DNA of 64,000 nt from Heyndrickxia vini (GTDB taxonomy: Bacteria > Bacillota > Bacilli > Bacillales > Bacillaceae_C), in NCBI RefSeq assembly GCF_016772275.1, contig NZ_CP065425.1, positions 2,386,653-2,450,652 of the forward strand. The letters run 5' to 3'. The stretch's first letter is position 1. Every line of letters begins with the position of its first letter. Of this stretch, positions 36,986 to 47,414 are shown piece by piece. The notes under the pieces are model-generated. The model searched no databases and was not told the DNA's origin. It saw only the letters and a list, made by a program, of their open reading frames with translations. Both the position numbers and the translations under genes were made by a program.

Positions 36986-38779
36986 TCAAGAAGTTATTGG
37001 ATAAACAGAATCTTGCATACCATTTTGCAATAAATACATTTTATGATATAAACCATTTAATGCAATTAATTCTTTGTGATTTCCACGTTCAACTATTTCA
37101 CCTTGATGTAAAACTAATATCAAATCTGCATCTTGAATGGTAGATAAGCGATGTGCGATAGCAATCGTTGTTCGGCCTTTTCTCATATAATTTAAGGCAT
37201 CTTGAATTGCCTCTTCTGTTTCTGTATCAATATTTGCTGTTGCTTCGTCTAAAATTAATATTTTCGGATCGGTTGCAATCGTTCGGGCAAATGCAATCAA
37301 TTGACGTTGCCCACTTGAAAAAGTTGAACCTCTCTCGACAACTTTATGGTGGTAACCACCTTCAAGATCATTTATAAAAGTATGTGCTTGCACAAATTTT
37401 GCAGCCTCTTGAATTTCTTGATCAGTTAAACTTGTATTATGAAGCTGAATGTTATCTTTTATGGTTCCATAAAATAAAAAAGGATCCTGTAATACTAAAC
37501 CTAATTTTGAGCGTAACTCTTCGATAGGATATTTTTTGATCGATTTACCATCTATTAAAATATCCCCTCTTTTAAATTCATAAAATCTCATCATTAAATT
37601 AATCGTTGAACTTTTTCCACTACCTGTATGACCTACTAAAGCAATCGTTTGTCCTGGCAGCGCTTTAAAGGAAATATTTTTTAACACATCTCTCTTGCCA
37701 TCATATGAAAAACTTACATTTCTAAATTCAACCTCACCCATTTCAATTTTCAAATCATTCATATTCTCTTGAATAGGAGCGATTTCCTTTTCATCAATTA
37801 TTTTGAATATCCTTGATGCGGCAACGATTGCCTGTTGAAACATCGATAAGCGAAACATCATTTGATTTACAGGTTCAAAAAACCGATCTAAATAATTGAC
37901 AAATGCGTACAAAACACCAATTTCTATTGGATTTTGAAAGGAAGAAATACCGAAATAGCTTAAAACGATGATTAATGCAAATACATAGACGAGATCAATT
38001 ACTGGACGTAATAGAAGTCCATCAATCTTAATATTTTTCATTCCGGCTTTAAAATGTTTCTCATTAATTCTAGCGAATTCTTTACGAAAACGCGCTTCCT
38101 GTCGAAACAGTTGGACAATTGACATCCCTTGCAAAGATTCATTTAGTTTCGCATTTAACTGACTAAGACGTTCTCTTAAATCTTGATAAAAGACAGAACT
38201 ATACTTGCGGTATAGTCCCATGATAAAAATGAGAATAGGCAATATACATAAGCAAAAGAAAGCGAGTTTTACATTTAACGAAAACATCGCAATAAATATC
38301 CCTATAATTAAAAAGATTCCTTGAATAAAAGTAACCATGACATTTACAAACATATCATTAATCGCTTCCGTATCGTTTGTTACTCTCGATACAATACTTC
38401 CTGCAGGTGTTCGGTCAAAGTATTTCATTCCTAATTTTTGCACCTTTGTAAAAACATCAATCCGCAACTGTTGAATAATTTTTACTGCAATTTCCTGAAA
38501 CTTAAATAGCTGGTAATACTGAATGACCGCTTTAACTAACTGGATTAAAATATAAACGACTGCTAAATTCACAAGTGCTTGATATGGAAAATGTCTTGGC
38601 GTTAAATAATCATCGATAAATACCTTCACGATAATCGGACCATAAATATCACCAATTGTTGCTAATAGCAAAAGAAAGAAGGCAAAGATTATCATTTTTA
38701 AATGCGGTTTCGTATATGCCATTAAGCGAAGAAGTATTTTCTGTTGTTCTTTACCAGTCATCGTCATTTTACTTTCCAT
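36986..38779 (-). CDS. Heterodimeric ABC exporter, subunit with catalytic Glu (YheH/BmrD-like)
   Basis: Half-transporter of 597 residues: six membrane helices in residues 20-320, then an ATPase domain. Walker A is VGHTGSGKSS near 383 and Walker B LILDEATANID keeps the catalytic Glu. The signature reads FSSGQ instead of LSGGQ. The partner gene has the reverse pattern (perfect LSGGQ, Asp for Glu), so together they form one working and one degenerate ATP site, as in BmrCD and TM287/288. Such pairs export drugs or lipids-like molecules. The start at 38779 overlaps the partner by 11 bases. Confidence 0.9.
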   Translation of the reverse strand: MESKMTMTGKEQQKILLRLMAYTKPHLKMIIFAFFLLLLATIGDIYGPIIVKVFIDDYLTPRHFPYQALVNLAVVYILIQLVKAVIQYYQLFKFQEIAVKIIQQLRIDVFTKVQKLGMKYFDRTPAGSIVSRVTNDTEAINDMFVNVMVTFIQGIFLIIGIFIAMFSLNVKLAFFCLCILPILIFIMGLYRKYSSVFYQDLRERLSQLNAKLNESLQGMSIVQLFRQEARFRKEFARINEKHFKAGMKNIKIDGLLLRPVIDLVYVFALIIVLSYFGISSFQNPIEIGVLYAFVNYLDRFFEPVNQMMFRLSMFQQAIVAASRIFKIIDEKEIAPIQENMNDLKIEMGEVEFRNVSFSYDGKRDVLKNISFKALPGQTIALVGHTGSGKSSTINLMMRFYEFKRGDILIDGKSIKKYPIEELRSKLGLVLQDPFLFYGTIKDNIQLHNTSLTDQEIQEAAKFVQAHTFINDLEGGYHHKVVERGSTFSSGQRQLIAFARTIATDPKILILDEATANIDTETEEAIQDALNYMRKGRTTIAIAHRLSTIQDADLILVLHQGEIVERGNHKELIALNGLYHKMYLLQNGMQDSVYPITS

Positions 38780-40535
38780 TATTCGCTTTTCCCCCATGTT
38801 CTACAAGCTCTTCAAGCTGCTGTCTGACATACATTGCTTTATACCAACCATCACTTTCCATTAATGAATCATGAGATCCCCGTTCAATAATTCGCCCATC
38901 TTCTAATACTATAATTAAATTTGCGTGTTTAATCGCACTGAGTCTATGAGCTGTAATAATCGTGGTTTTCCCCGATCGTTCTTTTTTAAGCGATTTCAAA
39001 ATTGCCTCTTCCGTTTTTGCATCAACTGCAGACAATGAATCATCAAGAATTAACACTTCTGGATCTTTTAGCAATGCTCTCGCAATTGAAATTCTTTGTT
39101 TTTGGCCCCCCGATAAGGAAACACCTTTTTCTCCTACTATCGTTTCATACCCATCGGTAAACTGTTGGATGTCATCATGGATATGTGCAATTTCTGCCGC
39201 CTTCTCAATAAAAGTCTGATCTATTAATGGATCACTAAAAGCTATATTTTCTTTTACGGTTGAAGAAAATAAAAAATGATCTTGTGGAACGTAACCAACT
39301 GCTTCTCTTAACTTGTCAATCTGGTATTCATCAATCCTATACTCTCCAAACATAATAGTTCCATTTATTCCATCAAATTCTCTAAGGAGAAGTTTGATCA
39401 AGGTTGTTTTTCCAGCACCTGTTTTCCCTACTATCCCGAGTGTTTCCCCTTGTTTCAACTGAAAATGGATGTCATCTAACACTACCTTCGTTTCATTTGG
39501 ATAACTAAATTCCTTTATCTTATATTCAATTGCACCCGTTGGAATAGCGGTAATAGCATTGGGGCGATCAAGAATTTCTATAGGTTCAGACAATAATTTA
39601 CTTACACGCCCATATGAAGCTCGCCCCCGTTCCATAATGTTAAAGAGACTGCCAAATGCAAGCATTGGCCAAATAAGTAAACCTAGATATGTAGTAAAAG
39701 AGATTAATTGTCCAATCGTCAATTCATTTGAAATGACATATTTTGCCCCAAATATAATAGATAAAAAGAATGATAAGCCAATGACGATAGAGATAGTCGG
39801 ATCAAAAAGAGCATCAATTCTCGCAACAGCTACATTTTTATTAACTACGTTGGAAGCTTGTTCACGGAATGACTCAATATCCTCCTTTTCTTGGCCAAAT
39901 GTTTTAATTACTTTTATTCCATTTATACTTTCCTGTGTTTTATCATTTAAAGCAGAAAAAGCTTCTTGTGCACTATGAAATTTTTTATGGAGCAATGATC
40001 CATAATAATTCGTTAAAAGCGCCATAAACGGCATTGGTAACAATGCAATAAGCGTTAATTTCCAACTAATCGTTGTTGCCATCGCAATAACTACAAATCC
40101 ACCCGTTAAAAGTGAATCAACAAACGTTAACACCCCAGAACCTGCTGTCCCTTGGATTGCCTGCAAATCATTTGTTGCATGTGCCATTAAATCACCGACA
40201 CGTTTTTGTTGATAAAATGAAGATGACATTCTCGTAAAATGACTAAATAAACGATTTCGTAAGATTCTTGCTAATTTCAGAGATGAGCCAAATATCATAA
40301 TCCTCCAATAATATCTCAAAACATACATAGTTAATGCAGTTACAATCAAAATAATAATCCATTTAACAAGAATACCCTTAGTCAATTCATTATCTTTTAT
40401 TAAATCAACGATATTTCCCACAATTTTCGGGGGAATAAGCTGCAATCCCGCCACAACTGCTAAAATCAGTACACCCGATATGTATGCTTTCTTTTCCTGC
40501 TTAAAAAACCACATTAAATCAACGAAAACCCTCAT
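38769..40535 (-). CDS. Heterodimeric ABC exporter, subunit with degenerate Walker B (YheI/BmrC-like)
   Basis: Half-transporter of 588 residues with six membrane helices and an ATPase domain. Walker A is VGKTGAGKTT, the signature SLSGGQKQR is perfect, and Walker B is LILDDSLSAVD with Asp in place of the catalytic Glu. This is the degenerate-site subunit of a heterodimer with the next gene. The ATG at 40535 has GGGGG five bases upstream; the frame extension to 40604 has no site. In B. subtilis the related yheI-yheH pair is drug-induced through an upstream leader; no such leader is evident here. Confidence 0.9.
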   Translation of the reverse strand: MRVFVDLMWFFKQEKKAYISGVLILAVVAGLQLIPPKIVGNIVDLIKDNELTKGILVKWIIILIVTALTMYVLRYYWRIMIFGSSLKLARILRNRLFSHFTRMSSSFYQQKRVGDLMAHATNDLQAIQGTAGSGVLTFVDSLLTGGFVVIAMATTISWKLTLIALLPMPFMALLTNYYGSLLHKKFHSAQEAFSALNDKTQESINGIKVIKTFGQEKEDIESFREQASNVVNKNVAVARIDALFDPTISIVIGLSFFLSIIFGAKYVISNELTIGQLISFTTYLGLLIWPMLAFGSLFNIMERGRASYGRVSKLLSEPIEILDRPNAITAIPTGAIEYKIKEFSYPNETKVVLDDIHFQLKQGETLGIVGKTGAGKTTLIKLLLREFDGINGTIMFGEYRIDEYQIDKLREAVGYVPQDHFLFSSTVKENIAFSDPLIDQTFIEKAAEIAHIHDDIQQFTDGYETIVGEKGVSLSGGQKQRISIARALLKDPEVLILDDSLSAVDAKTEEAILKSLKKERSGKTTIITAHRLSAIKHANLIIVLEDGRIIERGSHDSLMESDGWYKAMYVRQQLEELVEHGGKANNGK

Positions 40536-40649
40536 TATTTCCCCCATCTGCCCATCAAAAATAGTAAAGTTTATATAAAATATTAATCGAAATAGATAAT
40601 CCATTCTAATTTTAACAAATTTTCCGATAACAAAGAAGCAAATTTTCGC

Positions 40650-40717
40650 AAAAAAATAAAGCTATAAGATGATTGTTATTCTAAAGGCTGTCCCTTTTCT
40701 AACATCATTTATAGCTC
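40650..40717 (-). terminator. Terminator of yneF
   Basis: AGCTATAA-GATGA pairs with TCAT-x-TTATAGCT across a loop of about 30 bases, followed on the minus strand by TTTATTTTTTTG. Confidence 0.65.
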
Positions 40718-40724
40718 TATTTTC

Positions 40725-40943
40725 TTACTTCATTTGCTGTTTATTCATCGCATTCATCATTTGATTGATTTTCTTTTGTGATGGTTTCATACCCATTTGA
40801 GTCATCATCATTTTAAGCATTTGTTCATTGATTGGCGGATTTTTCTTTAAGTAGTTCATCATATATTTACGCGCTATGAAAAATCCTAGTGCAACCCCAG
40901 CTAGTAGAGCTACAAGTATGATAATGTATACATACCAAGCCAT
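40725..40943 (-). CDS. yneF: YneF family (UPF0154) small membrane protein
   Basis: 72 residues: one N-terminal membrane helix (about 4-24) followed by a basic tail [22 protein letters not shown] and [15 protein letters not shown], the family hallmark. The function is unknown; the gene is conserved beside sirA and tkt in bacilli. The ribosome site AGGAGG precedes the ATG. It lies 74 bases downstream of sirA. Confidence 0.92.
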   Translation of the reverse strand: MAWYVYIIILVALLAGVALGFFIARKYMMNYLKKNPPINEQMLKMMMTQMGMKPSQKKINQMMNAMNKQQMK

Positions 40944-41017
40944 AATAATCCTCCTTCATGTTGTCTATCTTACAGTGTACTAAATCCTCAATCATTATAC
41001 AATATTTCAATTGTGTT

Positions 41018-41458
41018 TCAAACGAATTTTCTTTCTTTTATAGGTTTCAACCAGCCAAATCTCTCATTTTCAAGGTCCAACGCAAGTAATCTTCCATCAT
41101 ATTTTCGCAAAACTTCTAAAAAAGCCGATTCTGAGTCATAGTTTCCCCAGGCATTCAGTCTAAGCATATAATCATCGACAAATAATTCTACTCCATTGAA
41201 CAAATCGTTTTCGATATATCGATAGAAATTATTTTGGTGAACAAAATCTTTTTTCTTTGAAAAAGCTTGTCCAAGTAAATGATGAATATGTAATATCGGT
41301 ATTGGTTTCGTTATATACTCAATTTGCTTTCTTATTATTTGTTTGAGAACACCGTCTACTTCGTAGTATTCCAAAAACAAGTCAAAAAACATTCTTTCCC
41401 GTCCGTAATAATACTCTGCAACCTCTTCCTCTATTAAATAGATTTGATAGGCACGCAT
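41018..41458 (-). CDS. sirA: Sporulation inhibitor of replication SirA (YneE)
   Basis: Protein of 146 residues that binds domain I of DnaA and blocks new rounds of replication when sporulation starts. The family start MRAYQIYLIEEEVAEYYYGRERMFFDLF and the end NERFGWLKP are recognisable. The ribosome site GGGAGTGAGG precedes the ATG. Two Spo0A boxes lie upstream (41519-41527 and 41551-41559), in line with known direct activation of sirA by phosphorylated Spo0A. Gene order yneF-sirA-tkt matches B. subtilis. Confidence 0.9.
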   Translation of the reverse strand: MRAYQIYLIEEEVAEYYYGRERMFFDLFLEYYEVDGVLKQIIRKQIEYITKPIPILHIHHLLGQAFSKKKDFVHQNNFYRYIENDLFNGVELFVDDYMLRLNAWGNYDSESAFLEVLRKYDGRLLALDLENERFGWLKPIKERKFV

Positions 41459-41493
41459 GATACCTCACTCCCGAGTTTTTATCCTTTCTTATT

Positions 41494-41559
41494 ATTTTAG
41501 ACGAATATTTCTGATTTTTTTGTCAAATACTGTTTCAAATAGATGATTTTTTTGTCGAA
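41494..41559 (-). promoter_or_regulatory. sirA promoter region with two Spo0A boxes
   Basis: The plus strand shows TTTGTCAAA (41519-41527) and TTTGTCGAA (41551-41559), both matching the Spo0A box TTTGTCRAA. On the minus strand TTGACA (41526-41521), inside the first box, and TAAAAT (41499-41494) are 21 bases apart, longer than sigma-A normally accepts. Confidence 0.65.
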
Positions 41560-41596
41560 TGTCTATTTTTATCATATACAGAACAAAGATAAGACA

Positions 41597-41627
41597 TAAA
41601 AAAGGAGGATAACTAAGTTATCCTCCC
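41597..41627 (-). terminator. Terminator of tkt
   Basis: GGAGGATAACT and its full complement form an 11-base perfect stem at 41604-41626, followed on the minus strand by six T residues. Confidence 0.93.
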
Positions 41628-41636
41628 GAATTTTTA

Positions 41637-43640
41637 TTATTTAAGTAATGCTTTAACACGCGAAACTACGTTTTCTACAGTAAATCCGTATTCTTCCATT
41701 ACTTTTCCACCAGGAGCAGAAGCACCGAATCCGTTAATAGCTAAAATATCGCCTTCGTCACCAACGTAGCGTTCCCAGCCAAAAGGAGCGGCCATTTCAA
41801 TTGCAAGGCGTTTTTTCACCGCTTTAGGTATAACTGACTCTTTATATTCCTTCGACTGTTCTTCGAAACGATCCCACGACGGCATACTAACTACAGATGC
41901 ATGGATTCCTTCATTTAATAATGCCTTTTGCGCATCAACAGCAAGATTCACTTCTGAACCGGAAGCTAATAAAATTACGTCTGCTTGATTATTTTCAGAC
42001 GGAGATACTATATATGCACCTTTTGCGACACCTTCTTGAGCATTTTCTGCAGTTGATTTAATCGTAGGTAAACCTTGACGTGTTAAAACAAGTGCAGTCG
42101 GCTTATCCTTAGAAGTCAAAGCGAGTTTCCAAGCCGCAGCTGTTTCATTACCATCAGCCGGGCGAATAACAGAAAGATTAGGCATTGTTCTTAAGGATGG
42201 TAATTGCTCAATTGGTTCGTGTGTAGGACCATCTTCACCTACCGCAATACTATCATGTGTAAATACATAGGTGACTGGTAGGTTCATTAACGCTGCTAAA
42301 CGGATTGCTGGTCGCAAATAATCGGAGAATACGAAGAACGTCCCTCCATAAACTTGTAATCCGCCATGCAATGCCATTCCATTCATCGCTGCACCCATTG
42401 CAAATTCACGAACACCAAACCAAATATTCCGTCCATCATAATTTTCTGGTGTAAAGTCTTTTTCACCTTTAATCATTGTATTGTTTGATCCCGCTAAATC
42501 TGCAGAACCGCCAATAAAAGTTGGAACATTTTTTGCAATAGCATTTAATACTTCACCACTTGAAGCTCTGCTTGCTAAGCTCTTTCCTTCTTCATAAACA
42601 GGGATTTCTTTATCCCAGTTATCAGGAAGTTCGCCTTTGATGGCACGCTCTAATTGTGCAGCCAACTCTGGGTATTGTTTTTTATAGTCAGCAAAAAGTT
42701 GTTCCCATTGTTGTTCTTTTTCAATTCCTGGTTCAACAATTTTTTCATTGAAACGATCATATACTTCAGATGGAACGTGGAAATCTTCTTCAAATGTCCA
42801 TTTATAATAATCTTTCGTTAGCTTTAATTCATCTGCACCAAGCGGGGAACCGTGAACAGCAGATTTTCCGGATTTATTAGGTGATCCATATCCAATTACC
42901 GTCTTAACTTCAATCATAGTTGGGCGAGTAACATCGGATTTTGCTTCTTCAAGTGCTTTTGAAATGGCCTCAAAATCATTTCCATCTTCTACACGAAGAT
43001 ATTGCCATCCATATGATTTAAATCGACCTTCTACACTTTCCGAAAATGATTTATCTAAATCTCCATCAAGTGAAATATCATTTGAGTCATAAAGAACAAC
43101 TAAACGACCCAGTTTTAAATGTGCAGCTAGTGAAGCAGCTTCACTGGATATCCCCTCCATAAGGTCACCATCACCACAAAGAGCATATGTATAATGATTA
43201 ACTATATCGAAACTATCTTTATTGTACACACCTGCTAAATGACGTTCAGCCATTGCCATACCAACAGCCATTGCAATCCCTTGTCCTAATGGTCCGGTAG
43301 TTGCTTCAACACCTTTAGTATGACCAAATTCCGGATGTCCTGGAGTTTTACTTCCCCATTGGCGGAATTGTTTAATATCATCCATGCTTAAACCATATCC
43401 AGCCAAATGGAGTAAGCTATATAATAACATCGAACCATGGCCAGCTGATAAAACGAAGCGATCCCTATTAAACCATTCTGGATTTTTTGGGTTATGGTTC
43501 ATAATTCTAGTCCAAAGTGTGTATGCCATCGGTGCAGCACCCATAGGTAATCCAGGATGACCTGAATTGGCTTTTTCAATTGCATCAATAGAAAGAGTTC
43601 TGATTGTGGTTACTGCTAATTGGTCTGTATTATCAAACAA
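41637..43640 (-). CDS. tkt: Transketolase
   Basis: Thiamine-diphosphate enzyme of 667 residues in the pentose phosphate pathway, moving two-carbon units between sugar phosphates. The ThDP motif [13 protein letters not shown] to the NDISLDGD metal site is near residue 154-187, [11 protein letters not shown] is near residue 27, and the [18 protein letters not shown] motif is near residue 460. It starts at TTG with AGAGGATG upstream. It forms a single-gene unit between ynzC and sirA. Confidence 0.96.
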   Translation of the reverse strand: MFDNTDQLAVTTIRTLSIDAIEKANSGHPGLPMGAAPMAYTLWTRIMNHNPKNPEWFNRDRFVLSAGHGSMLLYSLLHLAGYGLSMDDIKQFRQWGSKTPGHPEFGHTKGVEATTGPLGQGIAMAVGMAMAERHLAGVYNKDSFDIVNHYTYALCGDGDLMEGISSEAASLAAHLKLGRLVVLYDSNDISLDGDLDKSFSESVEGRFKSYGWQYLRVEDGNDFEAISKALEEAKSDVTRPTMIEVKTVIGYGSPNKSGKSAVHGSPLGADELKLTKDYYKWTFEEDFHVPSEVYDRFNEKIVEPGIEKEQQWEQLFADYKKQYPELAAQLERAIKGELPDNWDKEIPVYEEGKSLASRASSGEVLNAIAKNVPTFIGGSADLAGSNNTMIKGEKDFTPENYDGRNIWFGVREFAMGAAMNGMALHGGLQVYGGTFFVFSDYLRPAIRLAALMNLPVTYVFTHDSIAVGEDGPTHEPIEQLPSLRTMPNLSVIRPADGNETAAAWKLALTSKDKPTALVLTRQGLPTIKSTAENAQEGVAKGAYIVSPSENNQADVILLASGSEVNLAVDAQKALLNEGIHASVVSMPSWDRFEEQSKEYKESVIPKAVKKRLAIEMAAPFGWERYVGDEGDILAINGFGASAPGGKVMEEYGFTVENVVSRVKALLK

Positions 43641-43774
43641 TTTTATACATCCTCTCTATCATATATAGTCCAATATTAATATTAAACATGTTTATATTAT
43701 AACTCAACTAAAGAAAAGTATAGTTTTTTATCTTTTTAATTTCATGTTGAACTAACCGCTTTTTTAATAAAAAT

Positions 43775-43799
43775 GAAAAAAGGCTGATTGGTCAGCCTT
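43775..43799 (-). terminator. Terminator of the yneA-yneB-ynzC unit
   Basis: AGGCTGA-ttgg-TCAGCCT with TTTTTTC on the minus-strand side. Confidence 0.85.
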
Positions 43800-43822
43800 A
43801 TCCATAAAGGTTATTTAATTAT

Positions 43823-44056
43823 TCAATGGAGTCTTTTCTTCTCTTGAATACTGCGAACTTTTTGTGGTGTTACGTCATTTCCTTCCGGATCAATGACACG
43901 AACAGTTTCAATTGTGTTTTTCATAGAAGAACGAAAACTTTCTAAATACTCACGTCGAAGACGGGATTGTTCTTTCGCTTCCTCTTCAGTTAGTCCTTTT
44001 TCTTTAGCTTTTTTCGATAGTGCATTGATTCTTGATATTTTATCTTTAGAAAGCAT
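43823..44056 (-). CDS. ynzC: YnzC family (UPF0291/DUF896) protein
   Basis: Helical protein of 77 residues. The pattern KISRINALSKKAKEKGLTEEE followed by RREYLESFRSSMKN is the DUF896 hallmark, a two-helix bundle with a basic C-terminal tail that is often disordered. Function unknown. It is the third gene of the LexA-controlled yneA-yneB-ynzC group, 110 bases after yneB, and ends at a terminator. Confidence 0.92.
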   Translation of the reverse strand: MLSKDKISRINALSKKAKEKGLTEEEAKEQSRLRREYLESFRSSMKNTIETVRVIDPEGNDVTPQKVRSIQEKKRLH

Positions 44057-44166
44057 ATAGCTACTCCTTTTCTGTAGAAACTACTATCTTTTCCAGTAGA
44101 AGATACAGTAATAGTACTAGATAAATACTTTGTTATCAAGAAAAGAGCTTAAGCTTCCTTCTATAG

Positions 44167-45136
<970 letters not shown>

Positions 45137-45152
45137 ATTATAAAACCACCTT

Positions 45153-45257
45153 CGAATGTATGTTCGTTTATTATTTTTATTATAATGCGAACATTTGTTT
45201 CAAGTCAATAGTTTTTTCGAACTTATGTTTGTATAGTTGGAAAAGAAATGCTATAAT
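45153..45257. promoter_or_regulatory. Divergent yneA-lexA promoters with three LexA (SOS) boxes
   Basis: LexA boxes CGAATGTATGTTCG (45153-45166), CGAACATTTGTTTC (45188-45201) and CGAACTTATGTTTG (45218-45231) fit the B. subtilis consensus CGAACN4GTTYG. The yneA promoter on the minus strand is TTGACT (45208-45203), 18 bases, TATAAT (45184-45179), with the second box in its spacer. The lexA promoter is TTGTAT (45229-45234), 17 bases, TATAAT (45252-45257), with the third box over its -35 element. Confidence 0.92.
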
Positions 45258-45297
45258 GGAATTAATCTAAAAGATACGTTTAATAGTCGGGGTGTAT

Positions 45298-45924
45298 ATG
45301 ATGACAAAACTTTCAAAAAGACAACAGGATATACTGGATTTTATTAAGCAAGAAGTTAAATCAAAGGGATATCCACCATCTGTTCGTGAAATTGGTGAAG
45401 CCGTCGGACTAGCCTCCAGTTCTACTGTCCACGGTCACCTATCAAGATTAGAAACAAAAGGATTAATCCGAAGGGATCCTACTAAACCGAGGGCAATCGA
45501 GATCCTCGATTTTGAATCGGAAAACATCCCTAAACAAAATGTCGTGAATGTTCCTTTATTAGGTAAAGTGACTGCAGGTATGCCTATTACTGCTATTGAA
45601 AATATCGAAGAGTTTTTCCCATTACCAGAACAATTAGCACCCACTGATGAGAATATCTTTATGTTGGAAATTGTCGGTGAAAGTATGATCGAAGCTGGTA
45701 TTTTAGATGGTGACTATGTAATTGTCCGTCAACAACAAACCGCTAATAACGGGGATATCGTCGTTGCAATGACTGAAGATGATGAAGCAACAGTGAAGCG
45801 TTTCTTTAAGGAGAAAGACTTTTTTCGGCTTCAACCAGAAAATTCAACAATGGCTCCAATCATTTTAAATAATGTCTCTATTTTAGGCAAAGTTATTGGT
45901 CTATACCGTCATATCATTCATTAA
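45298..45924 (+). CDS. lexA: LexA repressor, SOS regulator
   Basis: Self-cleaving repressor of about 208 residues. The N-terminal winged helix-turn-helix contains [25 protein letters not shown]. The cleavage site Ala-Gly is in [10 protein letters not shown] near residue 91, the catalytic Ser in VGESMIEAG near 129 and the Lys in EATVKRFF near 167. GGGGTG lies six bases before the ATG at 45298. Its promoter has a LexA box, giving autorepression. RecA on single-stranded DNA would trigger cleavage and induce yneA-yneB-ynzC. Confidence 0.96.
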   Translation: MMTKLSKRQQDILDFIKQEVKSKGYPPSVREIGEAVGLASSSTVHGHLSRLETKGLIRRDPTKPRAIEILDFESENIPKQNVVNVPLLGKVTAGMPITAIENIEEFFPLPEQLAPTDENIFMLEIVGESMIEAGILDGDYVIVRQQQTANNGDIVVAMTEDDEATVKRFFKEKDFFRLQPENSTMAPIILNNVSILGKVIGLYRHIIH

Positions 45925-45940
45925 GTAAAATCTCCAATAT

Positions 45941-45989
45941 AAAAACATCCAAATTTCATTTAAATAAAACGAAATTTGGATGTTTTTTC
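45941..45989 (+). terminator. Terminator of lexA
   Basis: AAACATCCAAATTTC and its complement form a 15-base stem followed by TTTTTTC. Confidence 0.9.
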
Positions 45990-46042
45990 TTTCAAATCGT
46001 CACTTGCAACGAATTTTCCAAATAACTCTTTAATGGACTAAA

Positions 46043-46075
46043 ATAAGCCCCTCTCGTTTGAGAAAGGGCTTATTA
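46043..46075 (-). terminator. Terminator of the amidase gene
   Basis: AATAAGCCC-x-TCTC pairs with GAGA-xx-GGGCTTATT; the T-run on the minus strand is short (ATTTTAG). Confidence 0.65.
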
Positions 46076-46130
46076 ACATGATGTAAATCATGCACTGATT
46101 ATATTATGTGCAGGTTGCAATCAAATTATA

Positions 46131-47186
46131 CTATTTTATTACTGCGCCAGTTGATGGTGCCGCATAAATGTTTACTTTACCAAAATCATCCGTCTTAATC
46201 GTATAGACATCCTTTTGCGGTTCTCCCAAAATATCGTATGAAAGACCTCCAAATTTCTTAGGATTTAAAAAACCCACTTCATTTCCTTTTACTGGTGCTT
46301 TATCGAGAGGGTAAACTCTCCAACTTGAATCAGTTCTAGGAAGATACACTTTCTTAGGTTTAGGTTTGGAGGCTGATCCCGGGTGGGTTTCATTCTTAGA
46401 TGCACCTTCTAACTTCACATATTTCGGCGAAGCAGTTATATAGTATACTGCACCTTTACTGTTCTTAACTTTGTACATATACTCATTGCCCACTTTTACT
46501 TTCTGGACAACTTCCGGAAATCCATCTCCTTTACGCAATATACCAACTTTATAATTGGTATCAAATGTTGCTTTCGAATAGAAGTTTACTCCATCCGAAC
46601 CGCCATAAATACTTTCAACTCTTTTTCCTTTAAATGAACTGTCATTTGATGGATCAGGTATTGTAGGATTTGGATTTGTTTCAGGTTTAGAAGGAGAAGC
46701 ACCTGCCTTCACCTTGTCTAAAAAGTCTTCCCAAGTAATCCCCTTTTCTCCACTTCTTAAATAGCGTGGACAGTTCTTTCCACTCCAATGGTTATGTTGA
46801 ACTACGTTAGATACGGGAATACTGTGTTCATTCATTAAATGATTCGTTAACCAAACAGTATTATCTACTGCCTTTTTAAAGTCACCATCACTGTTAACAC
46901 AGATTTCTATCGCAATTGATTTCATGTTCCCTAGTCCATAACCATCCCCTGCATGCCATCCTACTTCATTTGTAGGTAATGATTGATAAATTGAATCTTC
47001 ATCTACCTGAAAATGCCAAGAAGCTTGTCTTGTATTACCTTTATATTGTAAATTGGCATGGGCTACATCATCTGCACCTCTACTCGTGTTGTCGGTTTCG
47101 TGAATTGTGATATATTCTGGATCCATCTTTATTCCAGGTCGGGTAAATGTATTTGAAACAGGGATAAATTTTTGATTAATCTTCAT
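46131..47186 (-). CDS. N-acetylmuramoyl-L-alanine amidase, endolysin-like
   Basis: Cell-wall amidase of 351 residues that cuts the bond between MurNAc and L-alanine. Residues 15-170 are an Amidase_2 (T7-lysozyme-type) domain with zinc ligands in ITIHETDN, VQHNHWSGKNCP and a WHFQVDEDSIYQ motif. A Pro/Asn/Ser linker follows (about 172-192), then an SH3-like wall-binding part and a C-terminal domain ending NIYAAPSTGAVIK. There is no signal peptide and no holin nearby, as in phage endolysins of the CwlA/XlyA type; yet no other phage gene is present. AAGGAG precedes the ATG at 47186. Confidence 0.87.
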   Translation of the reverse strand: MKINQKFIPVSNTFTRPGIKMDPEYITIHETDNTSRGADDVAHANLQYKGNTRQASWHFQVDEDSIYQSLPTNEVGWHAGDGYGLGNMKSIAIEICVNSDGDFKKAVDNTVWLTNHLMNEHSIPVSNVVQHNHWSGKNCPRYLRSGEKGITWEDFLDKVKAGASPSKPETNPNPTIPDPSNDSSFKGKRVESIYGGSDGVNFYSKATFDTNYKVGILRKGDGFPEVVQKVKVGNEYMYKVKNSKGAVYYITASPKYVKLEGASKNETHPGSASKPKPKKVYLPRTDSSWRVYPLDKAPVKGNEVGFLNPKKFGGLSYDILGEPQKDVYTIKTDDFGKVNIYAAPSTGAVIK

Positions 47187-47244
47187 AAAAATCATCTCCT
47201 TACTATTTAATATGAAATCTAGCTATTTTTCGGAAAGGCGTATG

Positions 47245-47279
47245 AACAAAAAAGAGTAACGATTTGATCGTTACTCTTT
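47245..47279 (-). terminator. Strong hairpin terminator with no obvious gene
   Basis: AAAGAGTAACGA (47251-47262) and its complement (47268-47279) form a perfect 12-base stem; the minus strand then reads TTTTTTG. The glnA terminator lies 100 bases upstream, so this one has no known gene to end. Confidence 0.75.
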
Positions 47280-47374
47280 GAAATGTGCTTTCTATTTAAA
47301 GTAGATCTAACTATAAATTCATTGTCGTGTGTAAAAACAACTAAACAAGCCAAACAAGATTCTAACTTAATACA

Positions 47375-47410
47375 AAAAACCCCTCGACACCAATAGTATC
47401 AAGGGGTTTA
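47375..47410 (-). terminator. Terminator of glnRA
   Basis: AAACCCCT and AGGGGTTT arms on the minus strand, with TTTTTTG following. Confidence 0.85.
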
Positions 47411-47414
47411 CTAA

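Noticed and set aside
36986-40535. Non-consensus ATPase motifs in the two ABC exporter halves
   Set aside because: The Asp-for-Glu and FSSGQ changes complement each other and are the normal pattern of heterodimeric exporters.
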